From assembly GCA_028821575.1 (NCBI GenBank), contig JAPPFW010000029.1, positions 73,631 through 137,630 on the forward strand: a stretch of 64,000 nucleotides of DNA. Direction: 5' to 3'. The DNA comes from a bacterium. Lineage in GTDB: Bacteria > Actinomycetota > Acidimicrobiia > Spongiisociales > Spongiisociaceae. The notes below the pieces were generated by a model that ran no database searches, had not been told where the DNA came from, and was given only the letters and a program-made list of their open reading frames with translations. Positions 52,136 through 61,291 of the stretch are shown here, piece by piece. The first letter of the stretch is position 1. Each line of letters opens with the position of its first letter. The position numbers and the translations under genes were made by a program.

Positions 52136-54037
52136 TCAAAGACCCCGGGCGACTATCCAGGCCACGATCCCCACCGCGCCCGCTGCCAGCATCGCACCGT
52201 ACGACCGCACGAATCCCGACTGCAGGGGGCGTAGCCTCCGGCCCAATCGCCGGACGGCCACCCCGACCCCGTTCACGAGACCGTCGATGGTCCTCTGATC
52301 GACGGCCCCTGCACTCCACAGCGCGATCCTCATCCCCGGCTTGACGATCAGGGTGCCGTAGACATCGTCCACCCAATAACCGTTCTCCGACGCCATGAGC
52401 GGTCGCCGTACCTTGCCGAGGAGCCGATCACGTGTCTCCTCGGAGGCATGGCGATAGAGAAGGAAGGCTATGGCGAAGCCCACCACCCCGGCGGCGACCG
52501 AGACCAGGGCCAGCGCGCCGAGAAGGAACCCGTCCTCGGGGGCATGGGCCAGGTAGACCCCTTCGAACGCGGGTTCGAGGAAGTGCTCGAAGCTGAGCCG
52601 GAAGGGAGTGTTGACGAAACCGATCAGCACGGTGAGCACGCCCAGGACAACCAGCGGACCGGTCATGATCCTGGGAGACTCGTGCGGTTGTACTCCGTCG
52701 TCCCAGCGAGCCTTCCCATCGAATACCAGGAAGTACTGGCGGGCCATGTAGAAGGCGGTCAGCAGCGCGGTCAGCAGCCCGATCCCCCAGAGGAGGGTGA
52801 AGTACCCGCCCTTGGCGAAGAGGACAGCCAGTATCTCGTCCTTGGACCAGAACCCGGCCAAAGGTGGGATGCCTGCAATCGAGAGGGTGGCCACCAGCAT
52901 CGTCGCATGGGTGATGGGCATCTTGGAGCGCAACCCGCCCATCCGGTTCATGTCCTGCTCATCGGCCAAGGCGTGGATGACCGAGCCCGCTCCGAGAAAG
53001 AGCAACGCCTTGAAGACGGCATGGGTGACCAGATGGAACAAGCCGGCCACGTACCCGCCGATCCCAACCGCCATGAACATGTAACCGAGCTGGCTGATCG
53101 TGGAGTAGGCCAGCACCCGCTTGATGTCCCGCTGGGCGATGGCGATGGTGGCGGCGAGGAGAGCGGTCAGCGCGCCCACCGTCGCGACTACGCCGCCGGC
53201 CACATCCGAGAGTCCGTAGATGGCTCCGGTCCGCGCGACCATGTAGACACCCGCGGTGACCATGGTGGCGGCGTGGATAAGCGCGGACACGGGTGTGGGG
53301 CCCTCCATGGCATCGGGCAGCCAGACGTACAGCGGGAGCTGAGCCGACTTGCCCGCTGCGCCGACCAGCAGCAGCAGCCCGATCGCGGTGGCGGTGGTCG
53401 CTCCGATCACCTGTCCCGGTTCATGGAGCACCTCCGTGTAGGAGAGCGTCCCGAACGAGGTGAACACCAGCATCAGCGCCACCATGAAACCGAAGTCGCC
53501 GATCCGGTTGACAACGAACGCCTTCTTGCCGGCCGCCGCAGCCTCGGGACGCGTGTACCAGAAGGATATGAGCAGGTACGAGCAAAGTCCCACCAACTCC
53601 CAACCGACGAACAGCAGGGCGAAGTTGTTGGCCAGCACGAGGATCAGCATCGAGGCTATGAACAGGTTGAGGTACGTGAAGAACCGGCTGAACCGCGGGT
53701 CGCCGTGCATGTAACCCACCGCGTAGATGTGGATGAGGGCGCCCACCCCCGTCACCACCAGCGTCATCGTGGCCGACAGGGGATCCCAGAGCAGCTCCGC
53801 CGTGGCGCCGAGTCCCGGCATCCAGTCGAAGAGGTGGACGACGGTGATCGCCTCGGCGGAGGCGCTCTCCGAGAGGAAGAAGTCCCGGGCGGCCACCGCT
53901 GCGTACGCGAAGGCCCCGACCACCGCCAGCACCGCGGGTCCGGCCGCACGGGGTTCGCCCATTCGACGGCCGGCAAAGTGGTTGAGCAGGGCCGCCGCCA
54001 GAGGAAGGGCGATGACGATCCAGAGATAGTCGGTCAC
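52136..54037 (-). CDS. nuoL: NADH-quinone oxidoreductase subunit L
   Basis: This 633-residue distal antiporter-like subunit has the typical long C-terminal region that forms the lateral helix. Landmarks are FVGWELVGLCSYLLISFWYT, LPDAMEGPTPVSALIHAATM and ATIAIAQRDIKRVLAYSTIS. A gap of 67 bases separates it from nuoK, one of the larger gaps in the operon. Confidence 0.96.
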   Translation of the reverse strand: MTDYLWIVIALPLAAALLNHFAGRRMGEPRAAGPAVLAVVGAFAYAAVAARDFFLSESASAEAITVVHLFDWMPGLGATAELLWDPLSATMTLVVTGVGALIHIYAVGYMHGDPRFSRFFTYLNLFIASMLILVLANNFALLFVGWELVGLCSYLLISFWYTRPEAAAAGKKAFVVNRIGDFGFMVALMLVFTSFGTLSYTEVLHEPGQVIGATTATAIGLLLLVGAAGKSAQLPLYVWLPDAMEGPTPVSALIHAATMVTAGVYMVARTGAIYGLSDVAGGVVATVGALTALLAATIAIAQRDIKRVLAYSTISQLGYMFMAVGIGGYVAGLFHLVTHAVFKALLFLGAGSVIHALADEQDMNRMGGLRSKMPITHATMLVATLSIAGIPPLAGFWSKDEILAVLFAKGGYFTLLWGIGLLTALLTAFYMARQYFLVFDGKARWDDGVQPHESPRIMTGPLVVLGVLTVLIGFVNTPFRLSFEHFLEPAFEGVYLAHAPEDGFLLGALALVSVAAGVVGFAIAFLLYRHASEETRDRLLGKVRRPLMASENGYWVDDVYGTLIVKPGMRIALWSAGAVDQRTIDGLVNGVGVAVRRLGRRLRPLQSGFVRSYGAMLAAGAVGIVAWIVARGL

Positions 54038-54104
54038 GCCATATCCTCGATCGGGGAACCGTCCGCCGGATATAACCCCGGGCGGGTCACGAGGATGTCC
54101 GCCC

Positions 54105-54410
54105 TCATCCCGACAACTCCGACAAGTCGTCCACAGAGGCGGTCTGGCGGGAACGGAAGATCGACACGATGATGGCCAGGCCCACCGCTACCTCTGCCGC
54201 CGCCACCACCAGCACGAACAGCACCGCCATCTGCCCGCCGATGTCACCGTGGGCGCGTGCCGCCGCCACGAACGTCAGGTTCACGGCGTTGAGCATCAAC
54301 TCCACCGACATGAACATCACCAGGGCGTTGTTCCGCAGGAGCAATCCGGCCGCGCCCACCACGAAGAGGACCGCCGCCAGGGTCATGTACCAGTCCGCCG
54401 TTACGATCAC
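54105..54410 (-). CDS. nuoK: NADH-quinone oxidoreductase subunit K
   Basis: This 101-residue, three-helix membrane subunit has conserved glutamates within helices ([15 protein letters not shown] and [15 protein letters not shown]), required for proton transfer in the family. GTG at 54410 overlaps the nuoJ stop (GTGA). Length is exactly as expected. Confidence 0.95.
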   Translation of the reverse strand: MIVTADWYMTLAAVLFVVGAAGLLLRNNALVMFMSVELMLNAVNLTFVAAARAHGDIGGQMAVLFVLVVAAAEVAVGLAIIVSIFRSRQTASVDDLSELSG

Positions 54411-55003
54411 GTCGAGCGCTGTCCCCGGTCGGGGTCGCCGCCGGCCGCGTCCTGCCCGTCCTTGCGACGGGGGCGGTAGAAGGCGAGGGAGATGGCTCCC
54501 ACCGCCGCCACGACCAGCAGCAGCGAGGTCGCTTCGAAGGGCAGCAGCCATCGAGAGGCCCGCTGCCCGGCTGCCGAATCGGCAGAGATGAGATTGGAAC
54601 CAATCTCCTCCACCGTCCCCCGGACTTCGGCTGCCTCCCCCGATGTGATCACCCAGTCGAAACGGTCCGTCACTACCAGCACTCCGGCGAGGACCACCAC
54701 ACCGACGAGGACAACCAGCGCAACGGGGCGCTGGACAACCAGCTTCTCCGTGAGGCGTTCGGCCCGGTCGACGCCGACGAACATGATGACGAACAGGAAC
54801 AGCGTTATCACGGCCCCGGCGTAGACGATCACCTGCACGGCCGCCACGAAGTGGGCGAGATGGACCACGTAGAACACGGCCAGAGCGAACAGGGTCGCCA
54901 TGAGGCCCATCGCTCCGTAGACCGGGTTCCGGGCTCTGACCACCGCGATGGCGCCGCCCAGGGTCACCGCCCCCATGAGAATGAAGACGACCAGCTCGAC
55001 CAT
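54407..55003 (-). CDS. nuoJ: NADH-quinone oxidoreductase subunit J
   Basis: This 198-residue membrane subunit has five hydrophobic helices, including the pi-bulge helix region [20 protein letters not shown] that couples quinone chemistry to the membrane arm. A short Arg/Asp-rich tail follows. Its start overlaps the nuoI stop (TGATG) and its stop overlaps nuoK. Confidence 0.95.
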   Translation of the reverse strand: MVELVVFILMGAVTLGGAIAVVRARNPVYGAMGLMATLFALAVFYVVHLAHFVAAVQVIVYAGAVITLFLFVIMFVGVDRAERLTEKLVVQRPVALVVLVGVVVLAGVLVVTDRFDWVITSGEAAEVRGTVEEIGSNLISADSAAGQRASRWLLPFEATSLLLVVAAVGAISLAFYRPRRKDGQDAAGGDPDRGQRST

Positions 55004-55665
55004 CAGCCGTCGTCCTGACTCGAGGGTTGTTCGGTCTCACCAGCGGCCTCCGACTGGCCGACCTCCGGGGGTCGTACCCCCACACCGGCCGATCCGGACC
55101 AGGCGACGCGGCCCTCGTAGGCCGCCCGCCCCTGGGGTGCTGTGGCGCGCATCCATCCGTCGGCATCGGCCAACTCCTCGAAGTCGGCGAAGCGGTCTGC
55201 CTCGAACATATGGTTGGGCCGACCGTCCGCGTCGACCAGCAACTCTGTCTTCGTGTAGATGGCGTCCGACCGGTTGGTGGTGGACATCTCGAACAGGCGG
55301 GTGTGCGTGATGGCCTCGGTGGGGCAGGCCTCGACGCACAGCCCGCAGAAGATACACCGCAGCATGTTGATCTCGTAGACGAACCCGTAGCGCTCGCCGG
55401 GACTGACCGGGTCTTCGATCGGATTGTCCGCGCCGCGCACGTAGATACAGCTGGCCGGACACGCGCCGGCACAGAGCTCGCAGCCGATGCACTTCTCCAT
55501 ACCGTCCTCGTAGCGGTTGAGCACATGGCGGCCGTGGAAGCGCTGGGGTTTGTCCCGCATCACCTTCGGGTACTTGGTGGTGACCAGGCCCTTCCCGAAC
55601 ACGGTCGAGACGAACTGCCGCCCGGTCACCGCCATGCCCTTGATGAATGCTTCTACAGGTCCCAT
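55003..55665 (-). CDS. nuoI: NADH-quinone oxidoreductase subunit I
   Basis: This 220-residue peripheral subunit binds two 4Fe-4S clusters (N6a, N6b) through [15 protein letters not shown] and [15 protein letters not shown]. The start at 55665 follows GGAG by 5 bases and sits one base after the nuoH stop. The C-terminal 40 residues are an acidic, low-complexity extension beyond the usual end. Confidence 0.95.
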   Translation of the reverse strand: MGPVEAFIKGMAVTGRQFVSTVFGKGLVTTKYPKVMRDKPQRFHGRHVLNRYEDGMEKCIGCELCAGACPASCIYVRGADNPIEDPVSPGERYGFVYEINMLRCIFCGLCVEACPTEAITHTRLFEMSTTNRSDAIYTKTELLVDADGRPNHMFEADRFADFEELADADGWMRATAPQGRAAYEGRVAWSGSAGVGVRPPEVGQSEAAGETEQPSSQDDG

Positions 55666-55666
55666 A

Positions 55667-56752
55667 TCAACTCCACGGAAGGCCGAAGTTACGGAAGGCC
55701 AGCGCCCCACCGATGCAGAACAACCAGACCAGGGACGCGGGTATCAGCCGCTTCCAGCCCAGGGTCATCAATTGGTCGTAGCGGAGCCGGGGAAGCGTGG
55801 CCCTCAGCCACACGAACAGGAACAGGAACACCAGCACCTTGAGGAAGAACCAGACGGTCGGAAGCAGCCCGCTGACCACGACCGGAAGGGACCCGTCCCA
55901 GGTGGGCCCCGACCAGCCGCCCAGGAACAGCGTCACCGCCAGAGCCGACATGGTGAAGATGTTGATGTACTCGGCGAGGAAGAACAGGGCGAAACGGAGA
56001 CCCGAGTACTCGGTGTGGAACCCGCCCACGATCTCCTGTTCCGCCTCGACCAGATCGAACGGTGCCCGGTTGGTCTCCGCTACCGCCGCCACGAAGAAGA
56101 TGAGGAAGGATGGCGCCAGCACGAACAGGTTCCAAGCGGGCAGCCCGAATGCCTGTCCCAGGAAGGTGAGCGTCGAGGACTGGGCAGCCACGATCTCCGA
56201 TATGCGCAACGATCCCGTATAGAGCACGACCGGGACCAAGGAAAGGCCCATGGCCGCTTCGTAGGAGATCGCCTGGGCGGTTGCCCTGACCCCACCGAGA
56301 AGCGGGTACTTGGATCCGGAGGACCACCCTGCGAGCACCACCGCGTAGACGGCAACCGAGGACATGGCGAGGATGTAGAGCAGGCCTACGTTGAGATCGG
56401 CACCCTGGAGGGGCACCCGCCTCGGCACTCCCCCCAGCGTTATCTCGAAAGGCCGGCCGAACGGGACCACCATGAACATGAGGAAGGCGGGGATCGCGGC
56501 CAGCATGGGGGCAGCAAGATAGAGACCCAACTCGACCTTGCGGGGCGTCACCTGCTCCTTGAAGAACAGTTTGAGACCGTCGGCCAGCGTCTGGAGGACC
56601 CCCCACGGCCCGGCCCGGTCCGGTCCCACGCGGTTCTGCATGTCTGCCACGATCTTGCGCTCGAACCAGATCAGCAGGATGGTCACCACCAGCAGCAGGG
56701 CGAAGACCACGATCACCCGGGCAACTACCAGAACGAGATCGATCCAGTCCAT
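55667..56752 (-). CDS. nuoH: NADH-quinone oxidoreductase subunit H
   Basis: This 361-residue membrane subunit forms part of the quinone cavity. Conserved loops are [20 protein letters not shown] and [18 protein letters not shown], then HTEYSG. Eight hydrophobic helices are visible. Its start overlaps the nuoG stop (TGATG). Confidence 0.96.
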   Translation of the reverse strand: MDWIDLVLVVARVIVVFALLLVVTILLIWFERKIVADMQNRVGPDRAGPWGVLQTLADGLKLFFKEQVTPRKVELGLYLAAPMLAAIPAFLMFMVVPFGRPFEITLGGVPRRVPLQGADLNVGLLYILAMSSVAVYAVVLAGWSSGSKYPLLGGVRATAQAISYEAAMGLSLVPVVLYTGSLRISEIVAAQSSTLTFLGQAFGLPAWNLFVLAPSFLIFFVAAVAETNRAPFDLVEAEQEIVGGFHTEYSGLRFALFFLAEYINIFTMSALAVTLFLGGWSGPTWDGSLPVVVSGLLPTVWFFLKVLVFLFLFVWLRATLPRLRYDQLMTLGWKRLIPASLVWLFCIGGALAFRNFGLPWS

Positions 56753-59181
56753 CAGGACCCGTCCCCGATCCCGAAGCTGCTTCCCAGCGGCGCGACACCA
56801 GGCTGGTTGAAAGGCACGTACACGGTGCCGTCGTGGAGGCTCGGGTCGACGCGGACCGGCAGCGTCACCGAACGGCCGCCGAGGCCGAGACTGATCTCAT
56901 CCCCGTCGCTCAACCGCAACGAAGCCGCATGCGCGGGAGTGATATGGGCAGCGGCGCCTCGCGCTTGGCCGGACAGCGACGGACTGTGCCGGAGCAGGAC
57001 CCCGTCGTCGTACATGGTGCGGGCCAGATGGAGCGTGTACGCGCCTACCACTCCGCCCGAGTCGCGAGTCCGGGACTCGTACTGCAGCGGCTGCACCGCC
57101 CCCGGGATGGGGACGACCGCGCCTTCGGGAGCATCCCACTCGAGGTAGTCCCAGGTGACCCCTGCGTAGGCAGGCGCAACCCTCGAGATCTCGTCCGCGA
57201 TGCCCTTCTCCGAGGTTAGACCGATCGGACGACCCATCTTCGCGGCCAGATCGTCCAGGATCGACCAGTCGGCGCGTGCCTGGCCGGGCCCGGGCACCAA
57301 GCGGTTGACCTTCTGCACCCGGCCCTCGAGGTTGGTGACGGTTCCCTTCTTCTCCGCAAACCCCAAGGCGGGCAGAACTACGTCCGCCCGGCTGGAGGAG
57401 TCGGTCAGGAACAAGTCGATCGCGACCACGAACCCGGCGCCGCCCAGGGCGGCACCACCGTCGAAACCGACCATGTCCCGGACCGGGTCGGCTCCGCACA
57501 GGATGAGACACCCGATCCGGCCGGCCACGGACGCGGCGGCGATCTCCAGCGCCCCCATACCCGCCTCGGATGGGATCGGGCCCCAGGTCGAGAGCAGTTT
57601 CCCGGCTTCGCCATTCGCCCGGAGGGAGACGCGGCCCGGCAGGAGATCCGGCGACACCCCCATGTCCAGCGCGCCGAAGGTGTTACCGCGATGGATCAGC
57701 GGCAGGACGGTTGCTCCCAGGCTTCGGCTGAAGGCGGCCACCGACTCGGCCAGGCGAGGATCCTCCGCCAGGCCGGGACGGCCCACGAGCGCCACCACCG
57801 GACCCTCGTCCAGGGCCTCCCTGACTGCACGGTGCGTTCCCTCACCTGCTTCGATGCGCTGAAGCAACTCCGGGCCGGTTCCAGGCCGGTAGGTGATCTT
57901 GTGGGTGGCGCGGTCATCCAGACCGGTTGCCCGGGGATGGACGACGATCAGGGTTGCGCCCAACTCCTGCGCGGCCCAGCGCACCCTCAGGTAGAGGATG
58001 GGATGGGTCTCCTTGAGGTCGGGACCCCACAGAAGAATGGTCCTGGCCGAGTCCAGGTCGTCGATCCGGCCGCGCCCGACCAACCCCGCCAGGAGTGCCG
58101 ATTCCAGACCGTCGCCCAGTTGGGCGTCGAGGTTGTTGGAACCCACCGAGACCCGCATGAACTTGGACAGGGCGTAGGCGTCCTCGTTGGTTCCCCTGGC
58201 GCCGCCGATCGCAGCCACGGCCTGAACTCCACCGTCCTCGATCACCGACTGCAGACGGTCCGCAACCAGGTCCAGGGCCTCTCCCCAACCTGCCTCTCTG
58301 AAGCCGGAGCCATCCTTTATCAACGGTGTCGTCAGCCGATCGGGCGAACCGATGAACTCGAACAGGAAACGCTCCTTGTCCGACAGCCATCCCTGGTTGG
58401 TGGCGCCGTTGTCGACGCCGAGAAGCCGCAACACTCGGTTCTGGGAGGAATGCACCGCGACGCTGCTTCCCTCCGTGTGGATCACGCCGGTGCTCTGGGC
58501 GACGCGCAGATCCCAGGGCCGGGCCCTGAAACGGTAGGGGACGGCGGTGAGCGCCCCTACCGGACAGATCTGGACCGTGTTGCCGGAGAAGTAGGAGTTG
58601 AACGGTTCGTCGGGGAAAGTGAGCACCTGCGTGGTGTTGCCCCGGTTCTGGAACTCGATGAGCGGATCACCCGAGATCTCGTCGGAGAACCTGGTGCAGC
58701 GGGCGCAGAGGATGCACCGCTCCCTGTCGAGCAGGACCAGGTCGCTGATCGGGATGGGTTTGGCGAAATGCCGTTTCTCCTCGACGAAACGGCTCTCCCC
58801 GGGGCCGTAGGACATGGTCTGGTCCTGGAGGGGGCATTCGCCGCCCTTGTCGCAGACCGGGCAGTCGAGTGGATGGTTGAGGAGGAGGAACTCGAGCACG
58901 CCCTCCTGGGCCTTCTTGGCCGCCTCGGACTCGGTGTAGGCCACCATCCCTTCGTTGACAGGCTGCATACATGACGGAATGATCAGGCGGCCCCTGGGGG
59001 TCTCTATCTCCACCAAGCACATGCGGCACATGCCGACGGGGTTCATGCGCGGGTGCCAGCAGAAGCGGGGAATATAGGTGCCGTTGTCCTCGGCGGCCTT
59101 TATGAGCAACTCGCCGGCACGGGTCTCCACGTCCTTCCCGTCGATGGTGATGCGCACCGTGGGACGTTCCTGCGTCGTCAT
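56752..59181 (-). CDS. nuoG: NADH-quinone oxidoreductase subunit G
   Basis: This is an 809-residue largest peripheral subunit. The N-terminal ferredoxin-like part has CWHPRMNPVGMCRMC, CDKGGECPLQD and a cysteine/histidine cluster site, then the 4Fe-4S motif CILCARCTRF. A molybdopterin-oxidoreductase-type domain fills the rest. The start at 59181 lacks a strong ribosome site. It overlaps the stop of a 35-residue frame (59178-59285) that begins with a diverged copy of this gene's own first codons. The open frame also extends back through the heptamer array. Confidence 0.94.
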   Translation of the reverse strand: MTTQERPTVRITIDGKDVETRAGELLIKAAEDNGTYIPRFCWHPRMNPVGMCRMCLVEIETPRGRLIIPSCMQPVNEGMVAYTESEAAKKAQEGVLEFLLLNHPLDCPVCDKGGECPLQDQTMSYGPGESRFVEEKRHFAKPIPISDLVLLDRERCILCARCTRFSDEISGDPLIEFQNRGNTTQVLTFPDEPFNSYFSGNTVQICPVGALTAVPYRFRARPWDLRVAQSTGVIHTEGSSVAVHSSQNRVLRLLGVDNGATNQGWLSDKERFLFEFIGSPDRLTTPLIKDGSGFREAGWGEALDLVADRLQSVIEDGGVQAVAAIGGARGTNEDAYALSKFMRVSVGSNNLDAQLGDGLESALLAGLVGRGRIDDLDSARTILLWGPDLKETHPILYLRVRWAAQELGATLIVVHPRATGLDDRATHKITYRPGTGPELLQRIEAGEGTHRAVREALDEGPVVALVGRPGLAEDPRLAESVAAFSRSLGATVLPLIHRGNTFGALDMGVSPDLLPGRVSLRANGEAGKLLSTWGPIPSEAGMGALEIAAASVAGRIGCLILCGADPVRDMVGFDGGAALGGAGFVVAIDLFLTDSSSRADVVLPALGFAEKKGTVTNLEGRVQKVNRLVPGPGQARADWSILDDLAAKMGRPIGLTSEKGIADEISRVAPAYAGVTWDYLEWDAPEGAVVPIPGAVQPLQYESRTRDSGGVVGAYTLHLARTMYDDGVLLRHSPSLSGQARGAAAHITPAHAASLRLSDGDEISLGLGGRSVTLPVRVDPSLHDGTVYVPFNQPGVAPLGSSFGIGDGS

Positions 59182-59285
59182 CGGCCTGTTCCCCGTTGTC
59201 CGTTGTCCGTTGCCCGTGCACCGTGGTCCGTGGTCCGTGGTCCGTTGCATGTGGTCCGTCGCGTGGGACGTTCCCTGGTGGTCAT
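59178..59285 (-). CDS. 35-codon mini-frame between nuoEF and nuoG (duplicated nuoG start)
   Basis: ATG at 59285 overlaps the nuoEF stop (ATGA) and begins MTTRERPT, nearly the same as the MTTQERPT that begins nuoG at 59181. At DNA level 59262-59285 and 59158-59181 match at 20 of 24 bases. The frame then runs through the heptamer array and stops at a TGA overlapping the nuoG ATG. It may only preserve translational coupling; the peptide itself is low complexity. Confidence 0.4.
   Translation of the reverse strand: MTTRERPTRRTTCNGPRTTDHGARATDNGQRGTGR
59191..59260. repeat. Tandem heptamer array inside the nuo operon
   Basis: Ten consecutive 7-base units of the form GTCCGTK, with a few diverged units (CCCCGTT, CACCGTG, GCATGTG), fill most of the 100-base gap between nuoEF and nuoG. 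This is the only sizeable gap in the peripheral-arm part of the operon. Confidence 0.88.
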
Positions 59286-61285
59286 CTCACCCCCCCGATG
59301 GCTACCGGGACCAGGTTGGCTCTCCACACGTGCTCCTCGACCTCGTCGCGGAAGTGGCGCAGCAGGGAGACCACCGGCGACACCGCCGAGGGTCCGAGCG
59401 CGCAGATCGTGGTCATGGCGGGTGGCCAGCGCAGACCCGGCGAGATGTTGTCGGACACGTCCAGAAGCAGATCGGCGTCCACGGGACGTCCCTGACCGTC
59501 CATCAACCGCCGCAGGATCATGTCCAGCCACACGGTCCCCTCCCGGCAGGGGGTGCACTGGCCGCACGACTCGTGGGCGAAGAAACGGACCAAGCGCTCG
59601 GCGGCGGCAACCATGTCGGTGGTCTCGTCCATGACGATCACCGCTCCCGAGCCTGTCATCGAGCCGAGGCCGTCGATGGCCTCCTTGGTCACTTCGGTGT
59701 CCAGGTGCAGTTCCGGCACGAACCACGGCGAGGAGGCCCCGCCCGGGATCCAGGCCTTCAGCCGGTTCCCGCCCCGGATTCCGCCGGCCAGGTCGAATAT
59801 CAGGTCACGCCACGTGAGACCCTCGACGATCTCGTAGTTGCCCGGCCGGTTGACATGGCCGGAGATCGAGCACATGCGCCGTCCGGGCGAGCCGCCCGGG
59901 CCGATCGCCGCGTAGGCCGTCCCGCCGTTGTTGATGATCCACGGGACATTGGCGAGGGTCTCCACGTTGTTGACGATGGTCGGCATCATGTACAGGCCCT
60001 TGGCAGCGGGGAAGTAGGGCGGCTTCAGCCGGGGCTCGCCCCGGCGGCCCTCCAGGCTGTTGAGCAGGCCGGTCTCCTCTCCGCAGATGTAGGCGCCGGC
60101 GCCTAGGTGGACGGTGAGCTCGAGGTCGTAGCCCGACCCGAGGATGTCGCGACCCAGATACCCGGCCTCGTACGCCTCTTCCACCGCGGTCCTGACCCGG
60201 CGCGCCGCCTTCGGATACTCACCCCGTACGTATATGAACGCGTGGTGGACCTCGCTGGCGTAGGAGGAGATGATCACACCCTCGACCATCTGGTGGGGAT
60301 CGCGTTCCATCAGTTGCCGGTCCTTGAACGTACCCGGCTCGGACTCGTCGGCGTTCACGACCAGATAGGAGGGGCGGGCGGGGGCGAGGAAACCCCACTT
60401 CACACCGGCCGGGAAACCGGCTCCACCGCGACCGCGGAGCATCGAGCCCTTCACTTCGGCGGTGATCTCCCCCGGGGCCATGCCGGGGTCGCCCAGGACC
60501 TTCCGCAGTGCGGAGTATCCGCCTGTAGCCTCGTAGGTGAACAGGGTGTTGCTGCTACCGGGATGCTCGTTCATCCGGGCCGTCAGGATCATTGGAGCAT
60601 CCCCGTTGCCGGAGGTTGGTGCAGGGTCGTCGACCGGGGTAAGCCCGGCCGAAGGAAAGGCCACCTCGGTCCCGAGCGGGGAGAAGGAGGGAACCGGCCC
60701 GGCGACCCCCACCGGGTCGGGGATCGCCCAGGGGAAGGAAGTGCGGCTCCCGAAACGGGCCTGCAGGTCATCGCCGGATACCGAGTCGGGGCGATCGGAA
60801 CGCAACCATCGCACCAGGTCCCGGGCCTTCTCCGGTGTCACCCCCTCCACGAACTCGTAGTTCACCTGGACGACGGGCGCCGCGCCGCAGGCGCCGATGC
60901 ACTCGACGTGTTCGGGGGAAACCAGGCCCTCGGCATCGGCGTGGCCGGAGGGTGTCCCCGCCTCGTCCTCCACCGCGTGCAGGACGTCGTCGGAGCCGCC
61001 CAGCCAGCATGAGATGGATGTGCACACCGACACCAGGTAGCGACCCACCGCGCTCCGCTTGTACATCGTGTAGAAGCTGGCCACCGCCGACACCTGCGCC
61101 GGCGTCACACCCACCAACTCCGCCACCTTGCGCATGCCATCGTCTGTGAGGTGATGGTTCCCCTGGTCGAGGTCCTCGCGCATCGCTATGTACAGGAGGG
61201 GCATCATCGCGGAGCGGCGCTCCGGATAAGTGGCGAGGACCGCGAGGGCACGTTGTTCCGCCACTGCCGACCAGGTGTAGGACAT
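59282..61285 (-). CDS. nuoEF: NADH-quinone oxidoreductase, fused NuoE-NuoF
   Basis: This 667-residue protein is a fusion of two normally separate subunits. Residues 1 to about 170 are NuoE, with the 2Fe-2S ligands in SVCTSISCWLGG and CIGACGAAP. A proline-rich linker of about 70 residues follows. The remainder is NuoF, with the FMN/NADH site GRGGAGFPAGVKWGF, NADESEPGTFKDRQLMERDP and the N3 4Fe-4S motif SCGQCTPCREGT with a later TICALG. Electrons pass from NADH via FMN to N3; the NuoE cluster lies beside it. ATG at 61285 is preferred, with an alternative GTG two codons earlier. Confidence 0.94.
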   Translation of the reverse strand: MSYTWSAVAEQRALAVLATYPERRSAMMPLLYIAMREDLDQGNHHLTDDGMRKVAELVGVTPAQVSAVASFYTMYKRSAVGRYLVSVCTSISCWLGGSDDVLHAVEDEAGTPSGHADAEGLVSPEHVECIGACGAAPVVQVNYEFVEGVTPEKARDLVRWLRSDRPDSVSGDDLQARFGSRTSFPWAIPDPVGVAGPVPSFSPLGTEVAFPSAGLTPVDDPAPTSGNGDAPMILTARMNEHPGSSNTLFTYEATGGYSALRKVLGDPGMAPGEITAEVKGSMLRGRGGAGFPAGVKWGFLAPARPSYLVVNADESEPGTFKDRQLMERDPHQMVEGVIISSYASEVHHAFIYVRGEYPKAARRVRTAVEEAYEAGYLGRDILGSGYDLELTVHLGAGAYICGEETGLLNSLEGRRGEPRLKPPYFPAAKGLYMMPTIVNNVETLANVPWIINNGGTAYAAIGPGGSPGRRMCSISGHVNRPGNYEIVEGLTWRDLIFDLAGGIRGGNRLKAWIPGGASSPWFVPELHLDTEVTKEAIDGLGSMTGSGAVIVMDETTDMVAAAERLVRFFAHESCGQCTPCREGTVWLDMILRRLMDGQGRPVDADLLLDVSDNISPGLRWPPAMTTICALGPSAVSPVVSLLRHFRDEVEEHVWRANLVPVAIGGVR

Positions 61286-61291
61286 ATGCAC

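Noticed and set aside
51264-52376. Long frames opposite or offset within nuoL, nuoM and topA
   Set aside because: Composition is Arg/Gly/Pro-rich and the known subunits fully explain the DNA; these are high-GC shadow frames.
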